Source of the DNA: Syncephalastrum monosporum B8922
Taxonomy: Eukaryota; Mucoromycota; Mucoromycetes; Mucorales; Syncephalastraceae
Direction of reading: 5' to 3'
Length of the DNA stretch: 64,000 bases
Assembly (NCBI GenBank): GCA_000697355.1
Contig: JNEN01001256.1
Span: 62,001-126,000, forward strand
Of this stretch, positions 1-11,325 are shown piece by piece (the first letter of the stretch is position 1; each line of letters opens with the position of its first letter). The translations under genes and the position numbers were made by a program. The notes under the pieces were generated by a model. The model was not told the origin of the DNA. It did not search any database and was given only the letters and a program-made list of their open reading frames with translations.

Positions 1-3000
1 CCTCTGAGTAATCGTCTATCATCACAACATCAACACCATTTGAATCTATTCGTATTAACCTAGTTCTTGATACGCTTGAGATCAGAATATGTTAGAGTTT
101 CATCATAATTGCTACGGTGCTCTATCAGGTTCATCTATATGGCGGGCCCGTCTGGTTTGTCGACATACTGGCTACATTGTTCGACGGTTTTATCCACATG
201 TCACACGCTTTTTTACTCTGTAGAAAAGCAGACTTCCTTTCATAAAGACCTCTTTTTCTGACGGCTTCCAACAACTCTGTATTTCGAAAAACGCAAACTG
301 ATATCTTATCAGATAGTCATGTTGGCTGTTGACTATACATTCCAATATACTGCAAGAATTATCTTCTACTCATCTTCATTCAAACGATAAATGCAACTTC
401 CTAAACCAGTCTAACCTAGCAAGACGCAACCTGGTCCAGGTGTAACGCAAGGCAAGAGAACATATAATCTCCTGTACTTCCGTTCTCCTTATTTTGACAC
501 GTTTGTACCTACGGACTTAGAAAATCCTTGCTGAAGGTCGACAACAATGAGTAACTATAAGCACGATTACATTTGTTAGACGCCATTTAAAGGAAGGAGA
601 GATATACAGTACTGTAGTATCGATCGCTGACGTCAGTAGGTTAGAGATATAAAGAGTAAGGTTTGTTTGCTAGAACTGCCTGGTCTCTCGTGCTGTCCGC
701 CGCATATAGCTTCTCGTCACGTCAGTTTTTTTTAGTATGCATTTATAATGTGAGAACAAACGTTCAACTACCCCATACGAAAGACTAGAAAAGACAATGG
801 GAATAAAGCAAGCTTTCCCATCAACCATCATGTTCTCGGCAGTTCATTTATAAAGTGTCCATCTAATATACTGTGTTAAGTAGAACATTACGACCTCATA
901 TATTCTGAAGTCTCTCGTCAACGGCAGATTATACGTATTATGAATCTTCAGCTTCGTTTTTACATGCGCTTTGAATATCTATATCTACCGTTTGCTGGTT
1001 TTTACCTCCTATTCACACGATAAATACTGACCCAATTTCCCTTTGGCATGATGCACCACTTACATATACTCTGCACATCTTGTACTTTAAGCTGAAGCAT
1101 AATTCTGAGGATGAATACGATTGTCAAGGTGTATTCGGTGATGGTTTTGGGTCCTGTAATGCGGCGAGCGATCCTTCGTATGATACATATATATCACGCT
1201 AATCTTGCAGTAAGCATAACATTTCATCAAAGAAAACTTCCAAGCCAATAGTAAGTACGTAGGTAAGGACTCTAAACAGACGACTTCACAAAGTATCATT
1301 TATACTGCTCATACGTCGGGCTGTCCATCACGCTATATCAGACTGCAGTCATCCGATCTTCTTCTCCATTAAAAGCTATATGGCTGCAGCAGTGTTTTCT
1401 CGCATCAACTTGATTTTGCGTTAGCACTCAAGTTTCTATTTCCTTCTTTTCCTCATACACATGCTGAAGATAGGCTTCGGCGAAGGCCACTTATGTCCAA
1501 AGGACACAAGCGAAGTCAAATGATATGAAGCGATAGACGTAATTTGTGAGGAGATTGTCTAGACTCATCTTGAAAGTTTTGTACAAGACCGCATGAATAA
1601 ATCCGCGGATAGGTGGAATGGCATCGTTTATGAGCTCACTCCTTATTCTTGTGCTCCAGAATCAAATCAACGTTAGTCCTTTTTCACACTTTTTGCGGGG
1701 CCTGCTGATTAATAGAAGCGCAAGCTGAGGGGATTTGCGCAAAGTAAAAAGGTCTTTTATATAGTTAAATTAAGCCTGAGGGCCTGGTCCTCGAAGATCA
1801 GATACTGCATATCAAACTTTCAGCTATCTCAGTTGATTGATATATCGCGCGTACAGTATGAATTTCGACTATTTTTAATATTGAGCTGTGGCCTAAGCCG
1901 CTCTCGTTCTTTTTTCTGTCAGCCGGAGAAGTTTCCGCGGCTTTTGTTTATCACCCCCTCAAAAGACCCCCCCACGCTGTTCTGCCCAGGCCGACGCCCT
2001 CACGCTGGCCAGCGCTTCTGGAACTCCGGTCCACGACGCAAAAAATGGGAGAAACCCTAAATGAAAGGTTCTCTGTCGTACACGCTCATTGTACCATATA
2101 TTTCTCCTGAGGTAACAAGAAACAAGAAAGCGATGGGAAAGCGAACACGTCGTGTGATACATGCGCGTGCTGCCAACTTGAGAAATAGCAGCCCAAGGTG
2201 AAGGTCAGAGAAGGTGACGCGCATCCTTCGCGTCTTTATCCTTCACAGCTGTGCACGCCATCTGCTTGCCGTTTTTAGATGGCGTGTACAACGTTGCGCA
2301 GCCATGGTAAAATGTGGATGACAGATTTGCTTGACAGCCGAATCTTGACAGATAAGGCAATTCTAAAGTAGTGGCACCCTAACGACTGTTTGTTGTCCTC
2401 CCCTAGTACGGTCCGATGGGATCCGAAAATGTGTGTCTGTACACCATGCCATACCAACGTGTGAAGCACAAGCACGATGATTCCCACTTCACCCCCAATT
2501 CCCACCCTGTTTAGAAAGTTGCTGCGTAACAAAAATTACGATGCGTATGTGCGATGTATGTATGTACATAGGCACAGCATCATCCTGAGGGTAAAATATA
2601 GGTATGCAATTCTGGACATGAAACGGATATTGAGCACAGGATATAAAGGATGGCAGGTCCCAGCGCCTCCGTATGGCACCCTCAGTGCTATGCGTTCAAA
2701 CCAAACGACCCACATAAGGACTGCATTGTGCATACTCCCACTGGGCTGTGTGTGGGCTACTGCACGATGCAGCAGCAGCTGTCTGGACAGTTTAGGTTAT
2801 TATGCTTTGAGATACCCCATTGTTGCCCTCTGCAGCCAAAAGTCGTGTAGACCGATCCACGCATATATACATATATCAGCAGCTTAACATCATAGTACAT
2901 AGTATTGAAAAGGATCAGCGATTCATAAGCTAAAATAGGAAAGATGGTTATATATTACAAGAGTAGATGTAAAGAGGACCATTCAGGATATGTAAAGATG

Positions 3001-3404
3001 CCCAAGATTGATGATGATGATAATGATGAAGAAGATAAGAGAAACGAACGGAAGAAAGAAGGCTACAGAATAAAAAGAAGTAGATAGCTACATATGAAGG
3101 AGGTAAAGGGAAAAAATCGTTGCTGTACCCATTAGGCATAGCAAGCAGCAGATGAATAGATAGGGAGAAATAGGACAGGAATGAAGATGGTGGAAATTAC
3201 ATACATAGGGCGGTGGTAGTGACAAAAGGGAGCTGAGTTGCGTATAACGCATATGTACATAGGAGTTGTGGATGGAATAGTGGCGAAGCATAAAGAAGAA
3301 GTTAGAAAAGGATAAGGTAGTGAGAGATGAGGCGCCAGGCAAGGCGTAGTAGCGGAAGGAAAGGGGAGGTGCGTAAAACCAGAAGGTCAGGAAGATAATA
3401 TTGG
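1..3404. other. Gene-poor region, nothing recognised
   Basis: No open reading frame here shows a recognisable family motif, a plausible spliced gene or codon structure resembling the neighbours. The sequence is AT-rich with scattered short frames. The last part (from about 2890) is probably the 3' flank of the minus-strand bHLH gene. A 5' or 3' end of a gene lying outside the window cannot be excluded near position 1. Confidence 0.5.
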
Positions 3405-4740
3405 TTAGTTGTGTCGCTGCTGTTGCTGCTGCGACATCTTGATAAGGTCGAGGTTATTGGGGCCGTGATGGAAGCCATTGGTCTTCATGCAATCGGAGGC
3501 GGGTGCTAGGGTGTTCATAGAAGGGTATTGATCTGGGCGGTGATTGTAAGCGTCAAGATTTCATTAAGAAGCAAATAGACTTACTCGTAATGGATACAGC
3601 CTTGAGGTCGATATCGTCGACGTTGGTGCTGCTGCTGTCATCGCTATCGCACTCAGAAGACGAGGCGGGCGAGGTAAACATCATGAGTTGCTGCTGATCT
3701 GCAGGTTGACCAAACATGACATCGTTATGCAACGTATTGGCAATCATGAAATTATCCCAATTTCCGGTCGCCGCAGTGGAAACGTCAAAAAAAGCAGTTC
3801 CAGAGGGGGCGAAAGATGGCACCATTGCGGGACTGCTGGCCGATGAAGCAGTAGAGCTGGATCCGCGACGAGAAACAGAGATGCTGCTTTTTTGATCGTC
3901 GTCGTTACTGGGCGCAATCGAAGCAGTGGATGCGGTCGAAGAGGAGCAGAAAGAGGGGCATTGTTCATCAACGTCACTCGCGCAGGGCCCGATTTGACCT
4001 TGCAGGGTATCGTTCTCTTCGCGCAGCTTGCGAATGATAGTGATATACCGTTCTTCTTTTTGAACCGTGTTTTTGACTAATTCAACGGATGCATATAAGT
4101 AAAGCAAGTTTACCCAGCGATTGATGCAACATACCGAAATCAAGCGTGCGTTCGATTATGGTGCCTTTAGAAGGTCGTCGGTCGTTCTGCAAATTGGGAA
4201 GCGAGTGGGCCAACTGCTGAAACTTGGTGTTCAATGTTTCACGTCGCGCACGCTCGATGGCGTTGTGCTCGGCTCGTCGCTCGGCTTTCGTCTGCATACT
4301 AAGTTCAACAGTCAGCATCCAGTGCTTAAGCAGCGTTTTACAATCTTTTTACCGTTTGCCTGGGGAAGAAGGGCGATGAACCGAGTGATGTTGCTGATAA
4401 GCAAGCACTAATTCATTGCTAGTGCATTAGCAACGTGATTTTTGAAAAATGAAAGTTGCTTACTTTGCTGATGATACAAAGCCTGCTGCTGCTGAATGGC
4501 GGCCTGCTGCTGCAAATGCTGCAGACGCCGAGCATGGTGCTGATGCTGGGGTTGCACTTGATGCGAAGGCGAGACTTGAAAATTGAATTGAGGATAAGCC
4601 GCGACGGAGCGCTGCTGCTGAGGGACATCGATCCCATTGGGAGGAGGAACATTGTAGTACATGTGGGCGGCCGCTGGATCGTAGGCAGCGTAAGCCTGAG
4701 TAACGAAAGCCTGTTGTTGTTGCTGTGCAGAAATACTCAT
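3405..4740 (-). CDS. bHLH transcription factor (Max-like, glutamine-rich N-terminus)
   Basis: Predicted nuclear E-box-binding regulator of 371 residues. Exons on the minus strand: 4740-4464, 4407-4353, 4298-4135, 4076-3585, 3532-3405; all borders are GT-AG and the frame is continuous, with a 55-nt mini-exon 2. Residues 1-92 are rich in Gln, Tyr, Pro and His. The basic region (about 116-129, ERRAEHNAIERARR) carries the His-Glu-Arg set used by bHLH proteins that read CACGTG, and the helix-loop-helix runs to about 165. It is followed by a coiled-coil-like stretch (KNTVQKEERYITIIRKLREE) that could act as a zipper. The remainder is Ser/Thr/acidic, ending in a short poly-Gln run before the stop. 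The ATG at 4740 is the first ATG of the long frame. The family is certain; the specific orthologue is not assigned. Confidence 0.88.
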
Positions 4741-4812
4741 TGAAAGGAGCAAGAGGAAGAAAAAAAAAAGAGAGAGTGAGGAAAAGCGAGATTGTAGGGG
4801 ATCGAAGGGGCT

Positions 4813-4824
4813 CCTTATATACTC
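4813..4824 (-). promoter_or_regulatory. Probable TATA box of the bHLH gene
   Basis: Read on the minus strand this is GAGTATATAAGG, about 75-85 bp upstream of the bHLH start codon at 4740. A purine-rich leader lies between it and the ATG. Position and sequence fit a fungal TATA element; transcription start data are not available. Confidence 0.5.
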
Positions 4825-7800
4825 TTTTGCCCGGTTGGTCGTCTTCCGAGATCAGTCTTTTCTTGTCACGGGAATCCATTTTGCGGCCCGAAATAGGTAG
4901 TTTGCAAAGGGAAAAAAAATTCTGACTTTCAGCCGTGCACGGCTTGTCCAACCCAAAAAGAAAGAACCCCCAAGGCAACTTTTTTTTTTACTAAACGCCC
5001 GTGATCATGACCATGGCTCCCTGGTTCTGGACTCGGTACTGTCAGCCAAGCTGTCAAGCAGCAGCTAGTAACAGCCACTGAAGCACAAGCGCAAGCGTAA
5101 GCACAAGCGCCAGGCAGCATACCTTTCATAAACCCAGACATACGCAAGCAAAAACAAAAGACAGATGTCTTACGACTCTCACCAAGTTTCCTTGCATGCA
5201 GCCCAATTGAACATTGGACATAGTTTTACGTGAACAAGAGACAGTGATGGTCTGTGACTTCCTTATTGACAGTTCTCCTCCGGCCGTATCTCCTTTTGCG
5301 CATTTGTCTATGGCTTGTCGTCACCTCCCCCTTTTTCGCATCTCTCCGGTTTACTAAATCTAGCCGTTCCGGAACCTTTTGAGCGACCCCGACCGTTGTC
5401 TTCCATTCGACCGAAAAAAGCGAGGACCGCAGCTTATCCGATTAATAGCCGCAGGCAGTGGCCCATGTTGCTCACAAAGAATCACTACAAAACACGTCAG
5501 CAAGATTCTATCCCCTTACTGTGATATTGGCACTACGTAACTTCTCGTGAAATGCTTGTTTTTTTGTTGATCCCCTTGAGCTTTAAATTCTACGTTCCGA
5601 GGCTTCCGAGACGCTTGTGTCGCCATCCTTGACAGCGGATTTACGGATGCTACGATCACATTCCCGAAATTGCTTTGACTGGCCGTGCATCGTTACCCTC
5701 GTCATACAAGAATTCCCTTTGTGAGTAGAGAAGAATGTGGTCTCTGTTTACACGTACATATACACACGAATTTTAACTCACACATCGTCATATATAGTAC
5801 TCAAGCCCCCCACCCAAGGATGTGCATCGTGCCATTTATTTCTTACGCTAATTTCAGCTACTGAAGTTCCGGTGCTCCTTCCACGCGAAAGGTGCATGGC
5901 TAGTCGGTGGCGACTAGGTACACCCTCGGAAACATTTATTTGGGCGATCCGTATTTTGTTTGGCCTTGTCTATGTGAGTGTGAATACAGCAGGGTATACA
6001 CAGCCGGCTTGTCACTGGCTTGCATATCAGTGTATACGCACTCACTGTGTACGCATAGATACACATACAGGTCTGTTTGGTTACAAAAAATACCAACATC
6101 AAGTAAAGGCGCCTCGCAGTAAAAAACTTCGCCAATCAACTTAGGCAAGATGATTGACATGCTGTGATTTCCGGAGTCAGTCTTCACTTGCTTTCCTTTT
6201 CCTTGCAGTATAGACGCCGATTTTCTGTTTCTTGTGATGGCAATTGAGTAGCACGTAACATGCAAGCACGTCCCTCTGGTGTAAGGAAGAGGTGAGTTTA
6301 ATTTACTTTGTTTTTTAATGGGGGGGGGGAAAGAATTCGACGCGTTGTTACAATGTGGGTCAGGTAACGCGAGAACCCACGTCCTTCTCTAGAAAGAGAT
6401 CGAAGAAGGGCACAAGAGACATGGTATGGGACGGGGTCGGTCGGTATATCAAAGAGGGCTTGTCTGTGTATATGTTTAGACTAGTGATACTATATTTCGG
6501 TTTTGTTACGGGTTCTGTTGCGGACCTCATAAACAGATAGTGAATCTCGGAAACTGGGAAACCTGTTAGTAAAAAAGCTGCGGGCAACCATGGTGACGAC
6601 CACGATGCGGTTTCCAACTGGGGATGCACGAGCCTTTTGGTTGGCTTACACGACCTCCTCCCCCTGAACCTTATTTATATTGGGGGTTGAATCGTGGTCG
6701 CCACGCAACAGACATCTGTCTGTGTTCCTGGTGCATCTGGTTCGGAATGGCCGACAATGGCAACTACCCGTTGTTTTTACGGATCAGTCGCCGAAAAATA
6801 CTAGGAGACCCGACCAGATAACTTCCCATTTCATTGTATTTCTAGACACCAGATTTTGACTTTTGTAAAAATAATTCTAAGGTTTGTGCTTGAGATGACT
6901 GTTCCCGATGCCAGTGCACATGTACTTTAGATCCCAGCTCCAGTGTATTCATGGGTCCAACGCAGGGTGTTGGTATTATTATTTTTGTTGTATGTAGCTC
7001 ATGGGCAGCATAGCATGTGCATATAGTGCTCAGTGTGAGAAAAAATATCTCAATTTCAGCTATAACTTTGAGATCACCGCTGCAAGCACAAAAAGGGCAA
7101 AGCCTTCTCTCCTAGTCAAACTCGGCTCACTTTCGTTCTATACCCGCGCTTGCAAGATGATGTACGTGGCATGTCTCCGTACCTATCTAATCGTACAGTA
7201 CGTCCGTTGTTATATAGGTGTCTCATCGCGAGTTTTCATGGCTATCAATGCATCTCGCATGCGTGCTTTTCATCGCATGCGTGCCTTTTATGCCTTGTAA
7301 GGTAACATATTGAACGTGGAGTCAGAAAGTTTAGGCATCCCGTTGATCATTGCTTTTTGCCACGCTTCAGGTACATACATAACTGTTCCCAAGATATGAA
7401 CTTTTCTAATAATGTCCCGTGACAGAGGGTTAAGTAAAAAAAAAAAAATGACGGCGTCGTGCCTTTGAGGCTCATTCAGCCAATCGGTTCGCCGTTATCC
7501 AACCCGATGCCATTGACCACAGAGCTGCTTGTGTGTGGCTGTGCTTATCCTCCCCCCATATCTTTCGGATGCGAGATCTCCGGGCACAGACAATTGGTGA
7601 CAGCCATGTAACCTCACCGAGCAGGTCTGAGTTTTTAACACACAGACGTTTTGTGTAAGCTTCTCAATTGACAAGCGACAAAGAAAATGGCACGAGGTTT
7701 CCAGTTCATTCACTCTTTTGATAAGCGAAAAGTAAAATTCAGCGTTGCACCAGTTTTTTACATTTAACCAGTTAAAGCAAAGCATCTGCTCTGCACGCCG

Positions 7801-8046
7801 CTCGCCACGCAAGTAAGCAATCGTCATTTCTTTTTTTTTTTTTTTTTCGCCGGCAGCTGAGCCGAATGAGCGAGGGAGTAGAGAACGTGGTCTTTGCATT
7901 CTTAAACATGTACTATGACAGCGCCCTTCGGTTTTATACTGCCCCTATCAGCAAGTAATCTACAGGCATCGATGTGACAAAGATAAAAGGTTGGGTAAAA
8001 TACCGGTGTTAGAGAGAAACGTGGCGTCAAAGTATGTAGAAAAATA
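4825..8046. other. Long intergenic stretch without a supported gene
   Basis: About 3.2 kb between the bHLH and nrk genes. Short frames are present on both strands but none has a family motif or can be joined into a convincing spliced gene. It contains homopolymers (G run near 6321, A run near 7439, T run near 7832) and a small direct repeat around 7253-7290 (TCGCATGCGTGC twice, each with a GCATGC palindrome). It could carry distal regulatory sequence of the bHLH gene or decayed DNA. Confidence 0.4.
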
Positions 8047-8992
8047 TTATTTCAATTGAGAAGCGATATGGTGGCCAGCAGCCATCGCTGTTTGTTCTAT
8101 GCTGGTTTTATCTGTATCTAATACAAGTACACCTGCTACAGCAGAATGTTCTATCTCTGAGTGGTCTTTGCCCTCAAATAGATGCTTATTCCAACGCACA
8201 TATTCAGGCCATACAATTCGATCGAAGTAGCCAGGAGGGTCAACCCAATAGCCTATGTGAACCGCACAAATTGGATATCAGTCTTCAACCCGATGTAATA
8301 CTAGGTTTTTGCCGTTACCTTCGGCAGTCGAGTAGCCTTGGCGATTCTCTCTGCGATATTTGAGAGTCTCATAGGAGGCGGTGATAAATATTTTAGAGTC
8401 AAGGTCTGTGTAGATATCCTGATCCCAATATAGCATGAAGCCGTCCACAATCAAGAAAAGTGTATCTTCGTCATTGAGGTGCCGAAGGATCTGTGCAAGA
8501 TTGTCGGCAGCTTCCACGCCGAATTGTTTGGAGCCATCATGGGTGTTTTTCTCCTCATTGGACCGACTTCCTTCCGGCAGCTGCGCGTGGTGCCTCACGT
8601 ACTGGATGGTTTGCTTGAGCTTTTTGAAGTCAAGCGCATCCGGGCAGTCCCAGTTGGCAAGCTGTGTTTTCGGGTCAATAGGTATGTCTCTGTCGAGCTA
8701 AACCGACGTCAGTACACGTCAAAAGGTATTCGCCAGTACCACCTGCCTTGAAGAAGTCATCTTGATATATCACAACCGTGTGCTTGAGTATTTTTTGGAG
8801 GATTCTCGTTAAAGTCTGATAAGGGCGACTGGTGAGTACGTGTGCATAAAAACCAGCGATCGGAAATAGATCGGCTTACCGTTTTCCCTGCACACGAGGG
8901 GCCACTAACAATGCAAGTCCATCAGGTATCAGCACGAGCAGAGGGACGCAAATGGGTGCTTACCTAATGCCAATCGCGCGTACTTTTACCAT
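8047..8992 (-). CDS. NRK1: Nicotinamide riboside kinase
   Basis: Cytosolic P-loop kinase that phosphorylates nicotinamide riboside to NMN in NAD+ salvage. Exons (minus): 8992-8964, 8904-8880, 8815-8747, 8697-8319, 8252-8047, giving 235 residues, a usual length. The P-loop GPSCAGKT is split by intron 1 (residues about 11-18). YQDDFFK (about 35-41) is the family's catalytic Asp region, and YRRENRQGY (about 154-162) matches the lid segment. The C-terminal exon has the DPPGYFDRIVWPEY region of NRKs. Intron 3 (8746-8698) can only be read with a GC donor (GCAGGT), which restores FFK joined to LDRDIP. The gene is divergent from the PPR gene at 9562. Confidence 0.93.
8698..8746 (-). other. GC-AG intron in nrk1
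   Basis: 49-bp intron that begins GCAGGT and ends TTTAG on the minus strand. Every nearby GT donor breaks the frame, whereas the GC donor joins the conserved catalytic segment without a gap. Confidence 0.8.
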
Positions 8993-9561
8993 TGCAGAAG
9001 GTGAGAGGCAAGAGGCGAGGGGGAAATTGCTCTGGGGTCTGGCGGGATTTACTCCAGATTTGGCCCTGCCGTATCTCGCAGCAGTTGGAGAAGCAGGGCG
9101 GCGACGGTTGCTGGCGAGTACTTATAGAAAAGCACACCCACTTACTACCAGCTCACACCAGCTCACTGCAAAAGGAACGGCAACAAAAAGCTTAATAGTA
9201 CGCTAAATAATGTCTTCGTGCGCCAAAGAGTGCAGAGCATTATAGCGCCCTGATTGATATCATAGGAACTTCGAAGCCTTGGCCGCATGCCATACGAGGA
9301 GGCTGCTACCATGGGCGGGCCGCTACCATGAGCTGCAGCACTAGCGGTGTACAGCACAACTAGCGGTACCAGTAAAAGCAGATATCATTACAAGAGGAAG
9401 GTGCGTTTAGATTGAAAGCGTTATGCTCGAATACACGACACGAAGGTATTTTTCAATAATCGCGAGCGAACAGTGTGACTGACATTCATCGACCCCGCCT
9501 GTTTTTTGCCATTTGCCATTTCACATACAGGCCATATCATCCTCCTTCTTCAAGTGTCACT
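8993..9561. promoter_or_regulatory. Divergent promoter interval nrk1 / PPR gene
   Basis: About 570 bp between two divergent start codons. No TATA box stands out. GCTACCATG occurs twice around 9303-9330. The interval presumably carries both 5' leaders. Confidence 0.35.
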
Positions 9562-11148
9562 ATGCGACGGGCATGGCATGGCATCAACCCATGGCCTAAA
9601 CCAAAACGATGCATATTCTGTCAAAATGTGCCTGTGTCTCCAAAGCCTTTTATTCGCCCTTTCCACCTTTCTTCTCGGCGATCCGACGTTGCAGGCGCCT
9701 TAACACAGCGCAAGCACGACGACAACTCTCCCCTTTCAACAGAGGCCGAATCGCTTTACCCATTCTCCGGTACCCAATCATTCTATACTGCTCTGGACCA
9801 TCAATTGCGTGCTTCGACAGAGAAACGAACCACTCTATCCCGCCCTGTTCCACCACAAACAAAAGCTGGTCTGCTGTCACAATTCCACCATGCCATGGCC
9901 ACCCAAGATCTCGACCACATTTGGCCCTTGTACAGTATTATTTACGAAAACAACTTTATCCACCACCTGTCGCGCCGCACTTTTCGCCATTTGTTTCATT
10001 ACACCGTGCGATCGCGTGCAACGCTTGCCAACTTTCGGCGGTTGCAAGCTCTCCTGGATGATATGAAGACCCGCGGCATTGAGCTGCGTCCGACTGAATA
10101 TCATGCCATCCTCCATTGGGTCGGCGGTCGCGCTGTGCCTGCCAAGCGACCTTATCACCTCAACGACGCGCTCAAAGTCTTCGACGAGATGCGAGCTTCC
10201 GGTACTCCCCCGACGGTCGACGCCTACAACACCCTTATTTATATTGCATCGCAACGGAATGATATCCCAACTGCACAGCGCCTTTACCACGATATGGTCG
10301 CGCAAAGTATCCCTCCGGACGCCTACACCTATGCCACTCTGATCACCACGATGGGGCGAGTGGGTGATGTCAGCAGTCTGGAGCGCATGCTAGACCAGGT
10401 CAAGACTTTCCAACACGTCGCAAGCAATGTGGTGGTCTGGAACGCGGCCATGGGAGGATTCGCTGCCAGCGGTCACGCAGACCGCGCCATGGCCATATTT
10501 GATGAAATGCATGAAGTCTTGCGCTGGCAAAAGTGGCCAGGTCGGCGGCGTTCCGAAGAAATGACTGAAGTTACACCGACGGGGGAGGAAAGCAGTAAAG
10601 CACAGCAAGAGCGGCTGCACCCGGAGCGGCAAGAGCCGCAATTCCCTGTGCCGGCGGCGGATGTGGTGTCCTTTCAAATACATATGGGCTGCCTCCTTGA
10701 CCTGAACCGGATCGAAGACGCGACGGAGCTACTCATGAATCTCAATTCGTATGGCGTACGACCAACCGTTACTATGTATAATACATTATTTGCTGCTGTT
10801 GGACAGCGATACCGGCGGAAAAAGGACGCAGACAACACCGACCTGAGCTGTATACGGAGCTTGTACAAGTCAATGATTGATCTCGCTGTGCCTGCCAACT
10901 CAAACACCATGGATACCCTTATAAACACCCTCCTCGACATGGGCGATACCAGTTTTGCACTGCAGGCGTTTGTGCAACTCAGCAAGGACGACTCAGCAAC
11001 GGCTAAACCGGCACCTCAGAACGTCTCGGGACAAGCGGTGGCTTTTCTGGCCCCTCTGCGCCATACGCTTCACCGCTACAAGTCCTTGCCGGGCAGGCCC
11101 AAGCCCTCGCAGGAGTTGCTTGATCGTCTAAGCCAGGTTGTAGGCTAA
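9562..11148 (+). CDS. Pentatricopeptide repeat protein, mitochondrial
   Basis: Intronless, 528 residues. The ATG at 9562 is the first in-frame ATG. The N-terminus (MRRAWHGINPWPKPKRC, later a HLSSRR stretch) is basic and lacks acidic residues, as mitochondrial presequences do. From about residue 130 helical repeats carry PPR signatures such as VDAYNTLIYIASQRND, PPDAYTYATLITTMGR and VVWNAAMGGFAASGHADRAM, with more repeats near residues 370-450. PPR proteins bind organellar RNA and act in mitochondrial RNA processing or translation. A charged insertion near residues 335-365 separates two repeat blocks. A likely AATAAA poly(A) signal lies at 11162. The exact orthologue cannot be named. Confidence 0.88.
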   Translation: MRRAWHGINPWPKPKRCIFCQNVPVSPKPFIRPFHLSSRRSDVAGALTQRKHDDNSPLSTEAESLYPFSGTQSFYTALDHQLRASTEKRTTLSRPVPPQTKAGLLSQFHHAMATQDLDHIWPLYSIIYENNFIHHLSRRTFRHLFHYTVRSRATLANFRRLQALLDDMKTRGIELRPTEYHAILHWVGGRAVPAKRPYHLNDALKVFDEMRASGTPPTVDAYNTLIYIASQRNDIPTAQRLYHDMVAQSIPPDAYTYATLITTMGRVGDVSSLERMLDQVKTFQHVASNVVVWNAAMGGFAASGHADRAMAIFDEMHEVLRWQKWPGRRRSEEMTEVTPTGEESSKAQQERLHPERQEPQFPVPAADVVSFQIHMGCLLDLNRIEDATELLMNLNSYGVRPTVTMYNTLFAAVGQRYRRKKDADNTDLSCIRSLYKSMIDLAVPANSNTMDTLINTLLDMGDTSFALQAFVQLSKDDSATAKPAPQNVSGQAVAFLAPLRHTLHRYKSLPGRPKPSQELLDRLSQVVG

Positions 11149-11161
11149 GCAGACCCCGCAC

Positions 11162-11167
11162 AATAAA
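11162..11167 (+). terminator. Poly(A) signal AATAAA of the PPR gene
   Basis: Canonical AATAAA 13 bp after the PPR stop codon and 160 bp before the next start codon, well placed to end the first of three same-strand genes. Confidence 0.5.
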
Positions 11168-11325
11168 GCATAAGGCAATGATAGCTTGCTTTCTTGTAAA
11201 TATGCATCAGCAACGTACGGCTGAGTTTTTTTGCGATCTGGTATTTAGAGTTTGGGAAGCCTTTCCGTGGTGGATGAATGGTGTGACACATTTGTTTCTT
11301 TCTCTTCTTTACTTCACGAAGAACG

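Noticed and set aside
2477..2887. 136-residue plus-strand frame
   Set aside because: No recognisable motif and competing frames of similar length on the other strand; chance frame is likelier.
4470..4485. Donor GTATCA at 4477 for bHLH intron 1
   Set aside because: It fits the frame, but the mini-exon model (4407-4353) uses the canonical GTAAGC donor and typical intron lengths.
5737..6144. 135-residue plus-strand frame in the 4.8-8.0 kb gap
   Set aside because: No family motif, no codon structure like the neighbours, overlapped by equal-sized frames on both strands.
7495..7899. 134-residue minus-strand frame
   Set aside because: It runs through a poly-T tract, lacks any motif and has no matching exons; kept as unsupported.
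9475..9561. Extension of the PPR protein upstream of 9562
   Set aside because: The upstream frame would need a GTG start; the first ATG is at 9562 and gives a good presequence.
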